This document shows positions 33,441 through 42,158 of a stretch of DNA of 64,000 nt, piece after piece. The notes below the pieces were generated by a model. It saw only the letters and a program-made list of their open reading frames with translations. It searched no databases and was not told the origin of the DNA. This stretch comes from G963556115 sp963677015 (GTDB taxonomy: Bacteria > Planctomycetota > SZUA-567), in NCBI GenBank assembly GCA_963677015.1, contig OY781533.1, positions 2,914,001 through 2,978,000 on the forward strand, in the 5' to 3' direction. Each line of letters starts with the position of its first letter. The stretch's first letter is position 1. Position numbers and translations under genes: made by a program.

Positions 33441-34205
33441 ATGCTCAGAGAACAGCGAATTGAAATAATTCTCGATGAATTAGCGCGCAACGGTATTATT
33501 TCAATTGAAACACTGGCAGAAAAGATAAAGGTGTCACAATCAACTATCCGCCGTGATATCGAGGATCTTGAGGCCAAACGGTCACTCAAACGCATCCGCG
33601 GCGGCGCTATCGCCGCGAAAGCACCGACCTCTTTCGAACCGCCATTCACCGCCCGTCAGGATATGCTGCTGGAAGAAAAGCAGCGCATCTCCGAAGCCGC
33701 ACACGCCCTGATAAACCCGAACGAGACCCTCTTTATCAGCAGCGGCACCACCCTCTATGAATTTTCCAAAACCCTCCATGATATTTCGCAGCTCTATATT
33801 GCCACCAATGACCTGATGAGCGCGCTGGTACTCTCAAATTATAACAACATCAACCTGATGGTACTCGGCGGCAGTCTGCGCCACAATCATCTCTCGATCA
33901 ACGGCTACTTCACCGATAACATGATCAACCAGATCCATGCCGACAAAGCCTTTATCGGAGTCGATGCGGTCGATCTGAATACCGGCTTCATGAATTTCTC
34001 CATGGATGAGATCACCTCAAATAAGAGCATGATGAAAGCGTCCAAAGAAACAATAGTCCTCTGCGACCACTCCAAATTCTCCAAGGTCGCATTTGTCAAC
34101 ATCTGTAAATTCAGCGCTGTAGACATCATGATCACCGATGAAGGCGCCGACCCCGAATATATCGCGAAGATCCGTGACTTCGGCACCGAAGTCATCATCG
34201 TCTGA
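33441..34205 (+). CDS. DeoR family transcriptional regulator
   Basis: 254 aa. N-terminal helix-turn-helix ISIETLAEKIKVSQSTIRRDIEDLEA (about 16-41), then the sugar-phosphate-sensing DeoR-C domain with LFISSGTTLYEF and DKAFIGVDAVDLNTGF. Probably a repressor of this divergent locus released by a phosphorylated intermediate. AGAAGGAA lies before the ATG. Last gene of the plus-strand operon. Confidence 0.92.
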   Translation: MLREQRIEIILDELARNGIISIETLAEKIKVSQSTIRRDIEDLEAKRSLKRIRGGAIAAKAPTSFEPPFTARQDMLLEEKQRISEAAHALINPNETLFISSGTTLYEFSKTLHDISQLYIATNDLMSALVLSNYNNINLMVLGGSLRHNHLSINGYFTDNMINQIHADKAFIGVDAVDLNTGFMNFSMDEITSNKSMMKASKETIVLCDHSKFSKVAFVNICKFSAVDIMITDEGADPEYIAKIRDFGTEVIIV

Positions 34206-34577
34206 TCTTACCCTGCTTTTTAAACACCCATAACTCCAGCCAAAATAATCCTGCACATCTAACGGAATTAATATTTCTGTCATACTTCTGACAGCAAAAA
34301 AAAACCGCATACGGCAGCAACATCTGCTGCAGACGATTCTTACAGACATACCAGCAAAAAATAGTACCGCACAAACCCAAATACAGTAACTGAGACAAAC
34401 TTGAACCTGGCTCTTCGTCTCTATCCCGCTCTTACACAAACTGAAAAAAATACCCTCATTTATATTGAAATAATGCCCATAATTAGTTACAATTGTCCGG
34501 TAGTATTAAGAACAAGATAAAGCAATCCATATTATTCAGCATTATCTGTAACATATTGCTAACACAAGGATAAACAG
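34206..34577. other. Intergenic region after the DeoR gene
   Basis: About 370 bases. It has an A-run (34298-34306) beside GC-rich inverted pairs (CAGCA/TGCTG near 34315-34330) but no good terminator on the plus strand. No gene seen. Confidence 0.5.
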
Positions 34578-35090
34578 ATGAAAAAACAGCATCTATTTGA
34601 ATGGATCCAGCTCGGAGCAAACATCGCGACCATTGCCGCGGTATTCTTTATCTGGTGGCAGACCAATATCAATCAGGGTCAAATCAAGGCCATCCGTGAA
34701 GAGAGAAAGTTCAACCGTACACTCCAGCTCGCTGAACTGATCGACAGATCCATGCTGGAGCTGACCAGCAACACCAAATTGCAGCAGGACTCAAGTTATA
34801 CCGACAAAATTACTGAAATTCAAAGGATAATATGTCTGGCGGTTCAACTCGGAACCTGCCTGAAGGAGAACCGCATCAATCCCTACCTCATCTCTCCGCT
34901 GATAACCAGACACGGTCTCAATAAATATCGGGACTATGCCTACAAAATAATAGATTCAAAGCCAATTGAGCAACGAACACCGTCCGAAGCCAACACAGCG
35001 CAGTCTTTGCTTGATTATATAACATTCAATTCGAGTTACCTTGATGAACTGGCAAATTTAGATCAATTAAATTCCAATTCAGGCACATAA
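34578..35090 (+). CDS. Hypothetical membrane-anchored protein
   Basis: 170 aa. One N-terminal membrane helix (about 11-30, LGANIATIAAVFFIWWQTN) followed by a charged, helical cytoplasmic part. This anchor-plus-helical-tail layout is common in unassigned membrane proteins. ACAAGGATAA precedes the ATG. The pentapeptide-repeat gene starts 17 bases after its stop with its own AGGAG, so they form an operon. Function not recognised. Confidence 0.75.
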   Translation: MKKQHLFEWIQLGANIATIAAVFFIWWQTNINQGQIKAIREERKFNRTLQLAELIDRSMLELTSNTKLQQDSSYTDKITEIQRIICLAVQLGTCLKENRINPYLISPLITRHGLNKYRDYAYKIIDSKPIEQRTPSEANTAQSLLDYITFNSSYLDELANLDQLNSNSGT

Positions 35091-35106
35091 CACTTCAGGA
35101 GATATT

Positions 35107-35688
35107 GTGTTCCACCTCAGCGCCAAGTCAGAATACTACAATCAGGATCTGAATGATCTTGACTGTAACGATGAAGTCATCAGAAAGCTGGAATTTTGTA
35201 ACGTCAAGTTTACTAACTGCTCATTCCAGTCCGCAATATTGAACGAATCAAACTTTGAGAACTGCTTATTTCAGAACTGCAACCTGTCTCTGGTCAAAAC
35301 CCGGGGCACGCGGTTTCTTAATGTATTTTTCACAGGCTGTAAACTGCTCGGTATCAACTGGGGCGACTGCAACAATATTTTTAAAGCAAACTTCAAAGAC
35401 TCGCTAGTAACCGAATCAAACTTCTTTGACATGAGCTTGCAAGCGACAGTCTTTGAAAATTCTCGCTTTGACGGCACCTATTTCAGCAACACCAATCTGT
35501 CAAAAGCGCAATTTCTGAACTGTGATCTGAATAAATGCACTTTTCATAATACGGTTCTCGATAAAACCGATTTTTCAACCTCTTATAATTATTTTATAAA
35601 CGCCGAATCAAATAATTTAACCGGAGCCATTTTTTCACTCCCTGAAGCCGCTGCATTATTGGGTAATTTTAAAATAAAAATTGTATGA
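35107..35688 (+). CDS. Pentapeptide-repeat protein
   Basis: 193 aa from a GTG at 35107 with AGGAG seven bases upstream. From about residue 28 to 165 the sequence follows the A(D/N)LxF-type five-residue period (CNVKF TNCSF, ENCLF QNCNL, LSKAQ FLNCD LNKCT), predicting a right-handed quadrilateral beta helix. Such proteins can mimic DNA or serve as scaffolds and adaptors. It is co-transcribed with the membrane-anchored protein, so it may sit at the inner face of the membrane. No effector domain is fused. Confidence 0.88.
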   Translation: MFHLSAKSEYYNQDLNDLDCNDEVIRKLEFCNVKFTNCSFQSAILNESNFENCLFQNCNLSLVKTRGTRFLNVFFTGCKLLGINWGDCNNIFKANFKDSLVTESNFFDMSLQATVFENSRFDGTYFSNTNLSKAQFLNCDLNKCTFHNTVLDKTDFSTSYNYFINAESNNLTGAIFSLPEAAALLGNFKIKIV

Positions 35689-35876
35689 TACCGGCAAAAC
35701 CGAAAACCTCCAGGAAAGACACAACTTAAATATCAACAAGATATTACACCATAAAAACAAGCCGCCAAACAGTATTTTAATACTCTATCCCGCTACCACA
35801 GACAACGTATTTCCCAGCAGCGGCAGCCGCTGACAGTTATTAGAATAATATTACACACAAAATTTTAAATTACAGT

Positions 35877-35905
35877 TTGCATAAATACATATTCTTCCGT
35901 ATACT
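35877..35905 (+). promoter_or_regulatory. Promoter upstream of rsgA leader
   Basis: TTGCAT (35877-35882), 17-base spacer, TATACT (35900-35905). Confidence 0.6.
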
Positions 35906-35942
35906 AACCAGCATATTAAACTTAATTCACCAAAGGAATTTG

Positions 35943-36170
35943 ATGCCGGTTCTATAACCATATTTATGTGCTACGCACATAAATCCAACCAAGGCAATTC
36001 ATTGCAATTGCAGTTTATCAGAATATACCGCCTGCCGGTATTATTTGATTGTATTGCATTACTTGCCCATTTCAGTCACCAGTAATTAGAGCATTCAATT
36101 ACTGACTAATTATTTTTACGTTTAATTCATTTTACCGTTATACTGCCGGAGCTTATACTCCGCCTGCAGT
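35943..36170 (+). promoter_or_regulatory. Structured leader or small RNA upstream of rsgA
   Basis: A four-codon frame (ATG CCG GTT CTA TAA, 35943-35957) with AAAGGA in front, then hairpins ATTTATGTGC/GCACATAAAT (35962-35984), ATACCG/CGGTAT (36025-36041), CAGTAAT/ATTACTG (36080-36104) and ACTGC-CGGAG/CTCCG-CCT-GCAGT (36142-36170). It matches no riboswitch class I know. It could be a cis-acting leader or an independent RNA. Confidence 0.4.
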
Positions 36171-36273
36171 ACCATCATAATTTCATCTTACCATACTCTA
36201 GTCCTAGTAAAGATAAAGGTGAAAGCCACACTACGGTAATGCTGAATTACGACAATAAAAGGAATAACCAATA

Positions 36274-37338
36274 ATGTGCAGCACTATAAAACTATTAGGC
36301 TTCAATACCTGGCAGCGCCAGACAGAATATGATTCATTCACCGACGGATATGCGGTTTTACGTGTCACCGCCGTCAATAAAAACAGTTGCCAACTCTCAG
36401 ATGGCAGCCACACTATGCCAGGAGAGCTCGCCGGCAGGTTTGTCTATGCTACTGACGACAATACAGAATTTCCTGCCACCGGCGACTGGGTTGAAGCGGA
36501 GGTATTCGCAAATAATACCTTTGCCATCATCCATAATATTCTGCCGCGCCATTCGCTCTTAAAACGGAAGAGTCCAGGCAAGACCATCGACTTCCAGCTT
36601 ATTGCCGCCAACGTTGACACCGGTCTTATCGTCCAGGCGGCAAATAACCTGAGCCTCAATCTCTTTGAGCGTTATCTGGTACTGCTCAACAACAGCGGAA
36701 TAGAACCGGTAACGCTGATAACCAAGATCGACCTGCTTGACAGTACAGAACTATCCCAACTGCAGCAGCGGTTACAGCGCCTGAACTGCCGGAGTATTCT
36801 GCTGAACAATAACGACGCCGAATCCTTTAGCTCAGGCGTAGCGGGTCTGTTCCAGCCGGAGCAGACCTATTGCCTGCTTGGCCCCTCCGGTGCCGGCAAA
36901 TCAACAATTATCAATAACCTTCTAGAACAGCAGCTGCAGAAAACCGCAGACGTACGCGGAAGGGATGGCAAAGGCCGACACACTACAGTAAGCCGCCAAC
37001 TGCGCCGTCTCGACTCCGGTGTTCTCCTGATCGACACCCCGGGAATGCGCGAACTAGGTAATTTCGAGGTGGCAAGCGGAATTGAAAACACCTTCAGCGA
37101 ATTCGCGGAATACGCAGCGTCATGTAAATTTGCAGACTGCACCCACACTCACGAGAGCGGCTGCGCGGTAAAAGACGCGGTGGCAGCAGGCATAATAGAA
37201 CCCGAACGCTATAATAATTATCTCAAGCTCAGAAAAGAATCAGCCTATTACAGCATGAAATATCATGACAGGCAGCAGAAGGACAAACAACTCAGCCGAA
37301 CCTTGAAACACTACAATAAGCACCACCGGAAGCACTGA
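36274..37338 (+). CDS. rsgA: Ribosome small-subunit GTPase A
   Basis: 354 aa. N-terminal OB fold, then a circularly permuted GTPase: G4 T150-K-I-D153, G1 GPSGAGKST (203-211), G2 at T237/T238, G3 D254-T-P-G257. The C-terminal zinc site is C284, C289, H291, C297. RsgA helps late maturation of the 30S subunit. A basic Lys/His tail ends the protein. AAAGGA lies 11 bases before the ATG. Monocistronic. Confidence 0.96.
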   Translation: MCSTIKLLGFNTWQRQTEYDSFTDGYAVLRVTAVNKNSCQLSDGSHTMPGELAGRFVYATDDNTEFPATGDWVEAEVFANNTFAIIHNILPRHSLLKRKSPGKTIDFQLIAANVDTGLIVQAANNLSLNLFERYLVLLNNSGIEPVTLITKIDLLDSTELSQLQQRLQRLNCRSILLNNNDAESFSSGVAGLFQPEQTYCLLGPSGAGKSTIINNLLEQQLQKTADVRGRDGKGRHTTVSRQLRRLDSGVLLIDTPGMRELGNFEVASGIENTFSEFAEYAASCKFADCTHTHESGCAVKDAVAAGIIEPERYNNYLKLRKESAYYSMKYHDRQQKDKQLSRTLKHYNKHHRKH

Positions 37339-37392
37339 GAGACCTGCAACTCACAGGCGCTGACACAACAACGCCTTTAAGCGCCATAAGCG

Positions 37393-37430
37393 ACCACAGT
37401 CATACTGCAACATTGCAGCATGACTGTGGT
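37393..37430 (+). repeat. Long hairpin after rsgA
   Basis: ACCACAGTCAT (37393-37403) pairs with ATGACTGTGGT (37420-37430), and inside it CTGCAA pairs with TTGCAG; 17 pairs in all with one A/C mismatch. Followed by TATAATATA, not a T-run, so a weak terminator or RNA end-protecting structure. Confidence 0.6.
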
Positions 37431-37648
37431 TATAATATATATAATACCGGACACACTATATAGATGTAAAAACTCTTACCCTCTATGACCTGCCCTTAAA
37501 CATCTGACAATACACCCATTTGACATACGCAAACTCCGTAACATACAAATTTAATGCTGCTTTTAGCTCAAAAATACAACTTACACACCATAATTTAACT
37601 ACACACTCAGTCATTACTCAGATATATTCAGCTACAAATTATTTCTTC

Positions 37649-37684
37649 TTGAAATATACAGAATTACTGTTAAAATCGTTTTAG
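37649..37684 (+). promoter_or_regulatory. lacI-family gene promoter with operator-like site
   Basis: TTGAAA (37649-37654), 16-base spacer, TAAAAT (37671-37676). TAAAATCGTTTTAG (37671-37684) overlaps the -10 and carries the exact half-site CGTTTTAG of the downstream operon's palindrome, suggesting autoregulation. Confidence 0.55.
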
Positions 37685-37745
37685 TAATAAGGCAAAACAG
37701 CAAACATAACGATTGAACCATAGAAAATAGATTGTCAGAATAATT

Positions 37746-38753
37746 ATGGCTACCTTGAAGGATGTGGCAAAATTCGCCGGAGTCTCCATCGCCACCGCCT
37801 CACAGGCGTTAAACGGCAAAAGCGTCAATGAAAAAACCCGGCAGCGGGTACTGGAATGTGCGGATATGCTGCACTATGTGCCCAACAAAGGCGGCCAATC
37901 CCTGATTACCGGTAAGAGTAACACCATTCTGCTGGTCATCATTAATTCCGCCAAACATGCCAACCTGATCCGTGAAAACACCTTCTTCTACAGCTACATA
38001 ATGGGAGTACTCTCTGAAGCGCAGCAGCATAACTACAACTTTCATCTGGAGGTGAAAAACTGGGAAGATCCGGATCTGCTCGACTTTTTCCGGGTCAAAT
38101 GCCGGGACAAATCCTCCGACGGCATGATAATACTGCCGCAGTATATCAAGAACTATGATTTCCTCCAGTATTTCGAGGATTTCCCCTATGTTATTCTCAA
38201 TCCCTGCCTTGAAGACCCCAAGATCAACTATGTCTCGGTCGAGCACAGCTACGGCGGCTATATTGTTGCCGATCTCTTCATCAAAAAAGGCTATAAGAAT
38301 ATTGGCGTCATTCACGGCCCCGACGACCACTATGATGCCGAATGCCGGCGCAACGGTTTCATCAACCAGCTGCTGAAAAACAATATTATTATTCCGCAGT
38401 CTGCGCAGTATTATAGCGATTTCACTATCAAAAGCGGCTACACCGGAACCAGAAAAATTCTTCTGAAACATCCTGAAATCGAAGCAATATTCTGCTGTAA
38501 TGACTTTGTAGCGGCCGGTGCCATGCAATATATCACCGAATCCGGATTAAAAATACCCGACGATATCGCTATTGTCGGTTATGATAATATCGATATTGCC
38601 AAAGCCATCACCCCCGCTCTGACCACTATTGACGCCCGGCTTGAGGAAGTAGGCGGAGTTCTGGCTCGTATCCTCTTCCGCCAGATACTGGATAACGAAT
38701 CCTCCATCCACTCTTTCATCCGTCCGGAGCTCATCAAACGTAAAAGCATTTAG
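37746..38753 (+). CDS. LacI family transcriptional regulator
   Basis: 335 aa. N-terminal helix-turn-helix TLKDVAKFAGVSIATASQAL and hinge-helix region, then a periplasmic-binding-protein-like effector domain (ILLVIINSAKH, GMIILPQYIK, IGVIHGPDDHYDAECRRNGF, FCCNDFVAAGAM, VGYDNIDIAKAITPALTTID). It likely represses the sugar operon starting at 39007 through the 18-bp palindrome at 38960-38977. The N-terminal part is very close to GalR/LacI standard spacing. Confidence 0.94.
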   Translation: MATLKDVAKFAGVSIATASQALNGKSVNEKTRQRVLECADMLHYVPNKGGQSLITGKSNTILLVIINSAKHANLIRENTFFYSYIMGVLSEAQQHNYNFHLEVKNWEDPDLLDFFRVKCRDKSSDGMIILPQYIKNYDFLQYFEDFPYVILNPCLEDPKINYVSVEHSYGGYIVADLFIKKGYKNIGVIHGPDDHYDAECRRNGFINQLLKNNIIIPQSAQYYSDFTIKSGYTGTRKILLKHPEIEAIFCCNDFVAAGAMQYITESGLKIPDDIAIVGYDNIDIAKAITPALTTIDARLEEVGGVLARILFRQILDNESSIHSFIRPELIKRKSI

Positions 38754-38929
38754 ATAAATCTTAAATACTTTCTACGCTCTATCTTAATCACGAATAAAAA
38801 TTCATAAATTTTATTTGCGCAACTCTAAAACAAACATAAGTACCCATATATAAACAAATTATAAAAACAAAGAACAACCTGACACAACTGTCAACACTAT
38901 CTTCCCCGACCCCAGCTAAAATTAAAAAT

Positions 38930-38957
38930 TTGACTAAGAGAAAGTTGATTGTATATT
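38930..38957 (+). promoter_or_regulatory. Promoter of sugar operon B
   Basis: TTGACT (38930-38935), 16-base spacer, TATATT (38952-38957). Confidence 0.7.
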
Positions 38958-38959
38958 AA

Positions 38960-38977
38960 ATCTAAAACGTTTTAGAT
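38960..38977 (+). promoter_or_regulatory. LacI-type operator
   Basis: ATCTAAAACGTTTTAGAT, an 18-bp perfect palindrome with the central CG typical of LacI-family sites. It starts three bases after the -10, covering the expected transcription start, a repressing position. Confidence 0.85.
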
Positions 38978-39006
38978 AATTTCACCCTGAGAGAAAGGAG
39001 TTGCAA

Positions 39007-39882
39007 ATGAAAATTGGAATTGACAGCTACTGCTACCACAGACTACTCGGCGAAGTATACGATGATCAGCAGCCACCGGCAGAAAATATAACTCTGGAAT
39101 GGTTTATCCAGCGGGCACATGAACTGGGAGTGGACGGCGTTTCGCTTGAGTCCTGTTTCATACCGCGTTTCGATGCCTCCTATCTCAGTGAGATCAAGGG
39201 CATGCTTGACGAATACGGCATGGACAGAGTCTACGCCTGGGGTCATCCAAACGGTCTGGAAGGCGGCGCCAATGAAAGTGCCTATGACGACATGATGAGC
39301 CACATGGAGTATGCCGAGGCTATCGGTGCTGACGTCATGCGAGTCTGCGGCTCCAGCCTGATGTTCAGATTCGGTGATCATGACCGCCAGCTCGACACCT
39401 TGACACGCATGTTCCAGAACGCCATGCCCGAAGCCGAATCCCGTGGAATCAAGATAGCCGATGAGAATCATATCGATTTCAATTCCGAAGAGATGCTGCG
39501 CCTGATTCATCAGGTAAATTCTCCAAACTTCGGCATCAATTTCGACACCGGAAACTTTATGCGTGTTCTTGACGATCCGATCGCCGGCATGCAGAAACTC
39601 GCCAAATACACCTTCTCCACCCACATCAAGGATCTCAGGCCACAGGCCAACTGCGGGGTAAACTCCTGGCATTTCTTTGCCTGCACCCCATCCGGTTGCG
39701 GTCTGGTGGACAACCTCGCTCTCGCCAGAATGCTTAAAGATGCGAATTATCAGGGCTTTCTTGCGATGGAAATTGACTACCTGCATGAAGACTACCGCCA
39801 TGACTGGGACGACAAGGACGAAGACAAGGCGGTCGAAGCCAGTGTCAAAGAGCTTAAACGCATCGTGAACGAAATCGGATAA
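39007..39882 (+). CDS. Sugar phosphate isomerase/epimerase (AP endonuclease 2 family)
   Basis: 291 aa from the ATG at 39007, which AGGAG precedes by seven bases (a TTG at 39001 would lack one). Xylose-isomerase-like TIM barrel: GVDGVSLESCF, MRVCGSSLMF, IKIADENHIDF, NFGINFDTGNFM, THIKDL and GFLAMEIDY give the metal-binding Glu/Asp/His positions. Members act on inositols, hexuloses or keto-sugars. First gene of operon B, followed after 20 bases by a Gfo/Idh dehydrogenase, a frequent pairing in sugar oxidation routes. Confidence 0.9.
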   Translation: MKIGIDSYCYHRLLGEVYDDQQPPAENITLEWFIQRAHELGVDGVSLESCFIPRFDASYLSEIKGMLDEYGMDRVYAWGHPNGLEGGANESAYDDMMSHMEYAEAIGADVMRVCGSSLMFRFGDHDRQLDTLTRMFQNAMPEAESRGIKIADENHIDFNSEEMLRLIHQVNSPNFGINFDTGNFMRVLDDPIAGMQKLAKYTFSTHIKDLRPQANCGVNSWHFFACTPSGCGLVDNLALARMLKDANYQGFLAMEIDYLHEDYRHDWDDKDEDKAVEASVKELKRIVNEIG

Positions 39883-39902
39883 GACAACAAGAGGGAGTAA
39901 TC

Positions 39903-41060
39903 ATGAAAAAACTTAATATAGCACTTATCGGCTATAAATTTATGGGCAAAGCCCACAGCAACGCCTGGAAGAAGGCTCCGCTCTTCTTCGATATGCAGGC
40001 CGAGCCGGTACTCAAGGTCGTATGCGGCAGAAATAAAGAGCCGCTGCAGAAGTTTGCCGAGAGATGGGGCTGGGAAGAGATCGAAACCGACTGGCACAAG
40101 GTTATTGAACGTGATGATATAGACATCGTTGACATCTCGGTTCCGCAGCACCTGCACTTTGATATTGCCAAAGCGGCTATAAAAGCCGGCAAGCATGTCT
40201 TCCTTGAGAAGCCGATGGCAATGAACAGTGAACAGGCTCAGGAACTCTACGAACTGGTACGAAACTCCGACCTCACCCACTATGTAAACCACAATTATCG
40301 CCGCTGTCCGGCAGTGCGTCTGGCCAAGAAACTGATTGATGACGGCAAGATCGGTACTATCTTCCACTGGCGCGGTGCTTACCTGCAGGACTGGATTGTC
40401 GACCCTGAATTCCCGCTTACCTGGCACCTGCGCAAAGAGACCGCCGGCATGGGACCTCAGGGTGACCTGAACTCACACAGCGTCGACCTCGCCAGATATC
40501 TGGTAGGTGATATCCACAGCGTAAGCTGCATGACCGCAAATTTTGTCAAGGAACGTCCGCTCCCGGATGAGGCCGCTTCCGGTACCTTCAACGGCAAGGC
40601 CTCAGGCTCAGGCAAGAGCGAGGTAACGGTGGAAGACGCCGCCTTCATGGTTGTAAAATTTGAAAACGGCGCTCTGGGATCCTTCGAGACCACCCGCTTT
40701 GCCCCTGGACGTAAGAATTATAATTATTTCGAGATTTACGGAAGTAAGGGCAGTCTGATCTTCGATCTGGAACGCATGAACGAACTCCAGTATTTCAACC
40801 GTGAAGACCCGGCAGGAGAACAGGGCTTCAAGACCATTCTGGCGACCGAACCGGAGCATGACTATATCGCCAACTGGTGGCCTTCAGGGCATATCATCGG
40901 CTACGAGCATGAGTTTGTACATGCTGTCGTGGATTTCATCGCCGCTATAGAGACCGGCAGAGAGATAAGACCGAATTTCTATGACGGCCTGAAAGAGCTG
41001 CAGGTTCTTGAAGCCGGTCTGGAATCAGCCGCCACCGGCAAAGAGATAACCCTTTCTTAA
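39903..41060 (+). CDS. Gfo/Idh/MocA family oxidoreductase
   Basis: 385 aa. N-terminal Rossmann fold (IALIGYKFMGKAHSNAW) and the conserved EKPMAMN loop with its catalytic Lys; the C-terminal half carries GDLNSHSVDLARYLVGD with the family His. NAD(P)-dependent oxidation of a sugar or inositol is expected. GAGGGAG lies before the ATG. Confidence 0.92.
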   Translation: MKKLNIALIGYKFMGKAHSNAWKKAPLFFDMQAEPVLKVVCGRNKEPLQKFAERWGWEEIETDWHKVIERDDIDIVDISVPQHLHFDIAKAAIKAGKHVFLEKPMAMNSEQAQELYELVRNSDLTHYVNHNYRRCPAVRLAKKLIDDGKIGTIFHWRGAYLQDWIVDPEFPLTWHLRKETAGMGPQGDLNSHSVDLARYLVGDIHSVSCMTANFVKERPLPDEAASGTFNGKASGSGKSEVTVEDAAFMVVKFENGALGSFETTRFAPGRKNYNYFEIYGSKGSLIFDLERMNELQYFNREDPAGEQGFKTILATEPEHDYIANWWPSGHIIGYEHEFVHAVVDFIAAIETGREIRPNFYDGLKELQVLEAGLESAATGKEITLS

Positions 41061-41074
41061 CCCTACAACTCTCC

Positions 41075-41112
41075 CCGGCTGCCGGTGGCAGTTAGACAGC
41101 GCCGACAGCCGG
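41075..41112 (+). promoter_or_regulatory. Intercistronic hairpin before transporter genes
   Basis: CCGGCTG (41075-41081) with CAGCCGG (41106-41112), GC-rich loop, no T-run. It separates the two enzyme genes from the ABC transporter part of operon B. Confidence 0.5.
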
Positions 41113-41139
41113 AAACATCAAAATTCAAAAGGACAAATC

Positions 41140-42120
41140 GTGAATTCTATCAACACAAGCGACGGACTGCTGGCCCGCTTGAAGAGGGGTCACATACCCT
41201 TGGGACTCTACGGCGCCCTGCTGATAATAATTTTAATCGCCATTATTATCAAATTCACTCTTGGTGTCAACTTCTTCAGCTTCAGCAATCTTCTCAATGT
41301 GAGCCGCAACTACTCAATGTCAGCGATTGCTGCTATGGGACAGACATTTGTAATTATCTCCGGCGGACTTGACCTCTCGGTCGGCGCGGTGATCTCAACC
41401 TCCAACATTATTGCCGCCTCCTTCATGTCCAGCCCGGCACTTATAATACCGGTCACTCTGCTCTGCCTGCTCGCCGGAGCGGTAATAGGAGCAGCCAACG
41501 GCTATCTGGTTACCCGCCGCGGCGTACCGCCATTCATTGCTACGCTTGGCATATCCATCGTCGTAAACGGACTGCGCATGATCTGGACCAACGGCATGCC
41601 CCGCGGTGCTATTCCACAGCTGCTCAAAGAGTTCTGCACCGGAAACGCGCTGGGGATAGTACCGAATATCTTTATCCTCTTTATAGTTATCGGCATTCTC
41701 TACAGCATACTGCTGGGCAGAACCGGCTACGGCAGAAGACTCTACGCTATCGGCAACAATCCGCGGGTCTCCTTTCTCAGCGGTATCAAAACAGACAGAG
41801 AGATAATGCTCGCCTATATTCTCTGCTCTACCGCCGCCGCACTTGTAGGCATACTGATCGGCGGCTACACCGGTATCGCTGATAATTGGGCAGGAAAAGG
41901 CTATGATCTCAGCTCCATAGCTTTCGCCGTACTCGGCGGCGCGGCTATCGGCGGCGGTTCCGGATCAATCCCCGGCACCATTATCGGCGGCTTTATAATG
42001 CTGATGATTTCAAATCTGGTACTCCTTGCCAGTCTGCCGCTGGAGACGCAGCTCATCATCCAGGGTATGGTAATTATAGTTGCACTGTATCTCTCAAACA
42101 AAAAGAAAAAGGCAGCATAG
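41140..42120 (+). CDS. Sugar ABC transporter permease (RbsC-like), first copy
   Basis: 326 aa from a GTG at 41140 with AAAGGA eight bases upstream. About 9-10 membrane helices; the RbsC motifs GGLDLSVGAVISTSNI, GAANGYLVTRRGVPPFIATLG and AVLGGAAIGGGSGSIPGTIIG are clear. Part of a ribose/inositol/xylose-type importer. A second permease gene at 44762 is only distantly similar, so the channel may be a heterodimer. Confidence 0.93.
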   Translation: MNSINTSDGLLARLKRGHIPLGLYGALLIIILIAIIIKFTLGVNFFSFSNLLNVSRNYSMSAIAAMGQTFVIISGGLDLSVGAVISTSNIIAASFMSSPALIIPVTLLCLLAGAVIGAANGYLVTRRGVPPFIATLGISIVVNGLRMIWTNGMPRGAIPQLLKEFCTGNALGIVPNIFILFIVIGILYSILLGRTGYGRRLYAIGNNPRVSFLSGIKTDREIMLAYILCSTAAALVGILIGGYTGIADNWAGKGYDLSSIAFAVLGGAAIGGGSGSIPGTIIGGFIMLMISNLVLLASLPLETQLIIQGMVIIVALYLSNKKKKAA

Positions 42121-42158
42121 GACTGCAGCTTATTACCAGAATATACAGGAGAATGAAA

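Larger units (their letters stand above)
35689..36273. other. Long leader region of rsgA
   Basis: After about 190 bases with nothing notable, a promoter (35877-35905) starts a predicted leader of about 360 bases with a minute open frame and at least four hairpins (see the leader entry). A second, weaker promoter (TATACT at 36138-36143) could start a shorter transcript. Confidence 0.6.

Noticed and set aside
37809..38528. Minus-strand 239-codon frame inside the LacI gene
   Set aside because: It is an antisense shadow with no start signal; the plus strand has full LacI-family motifs.
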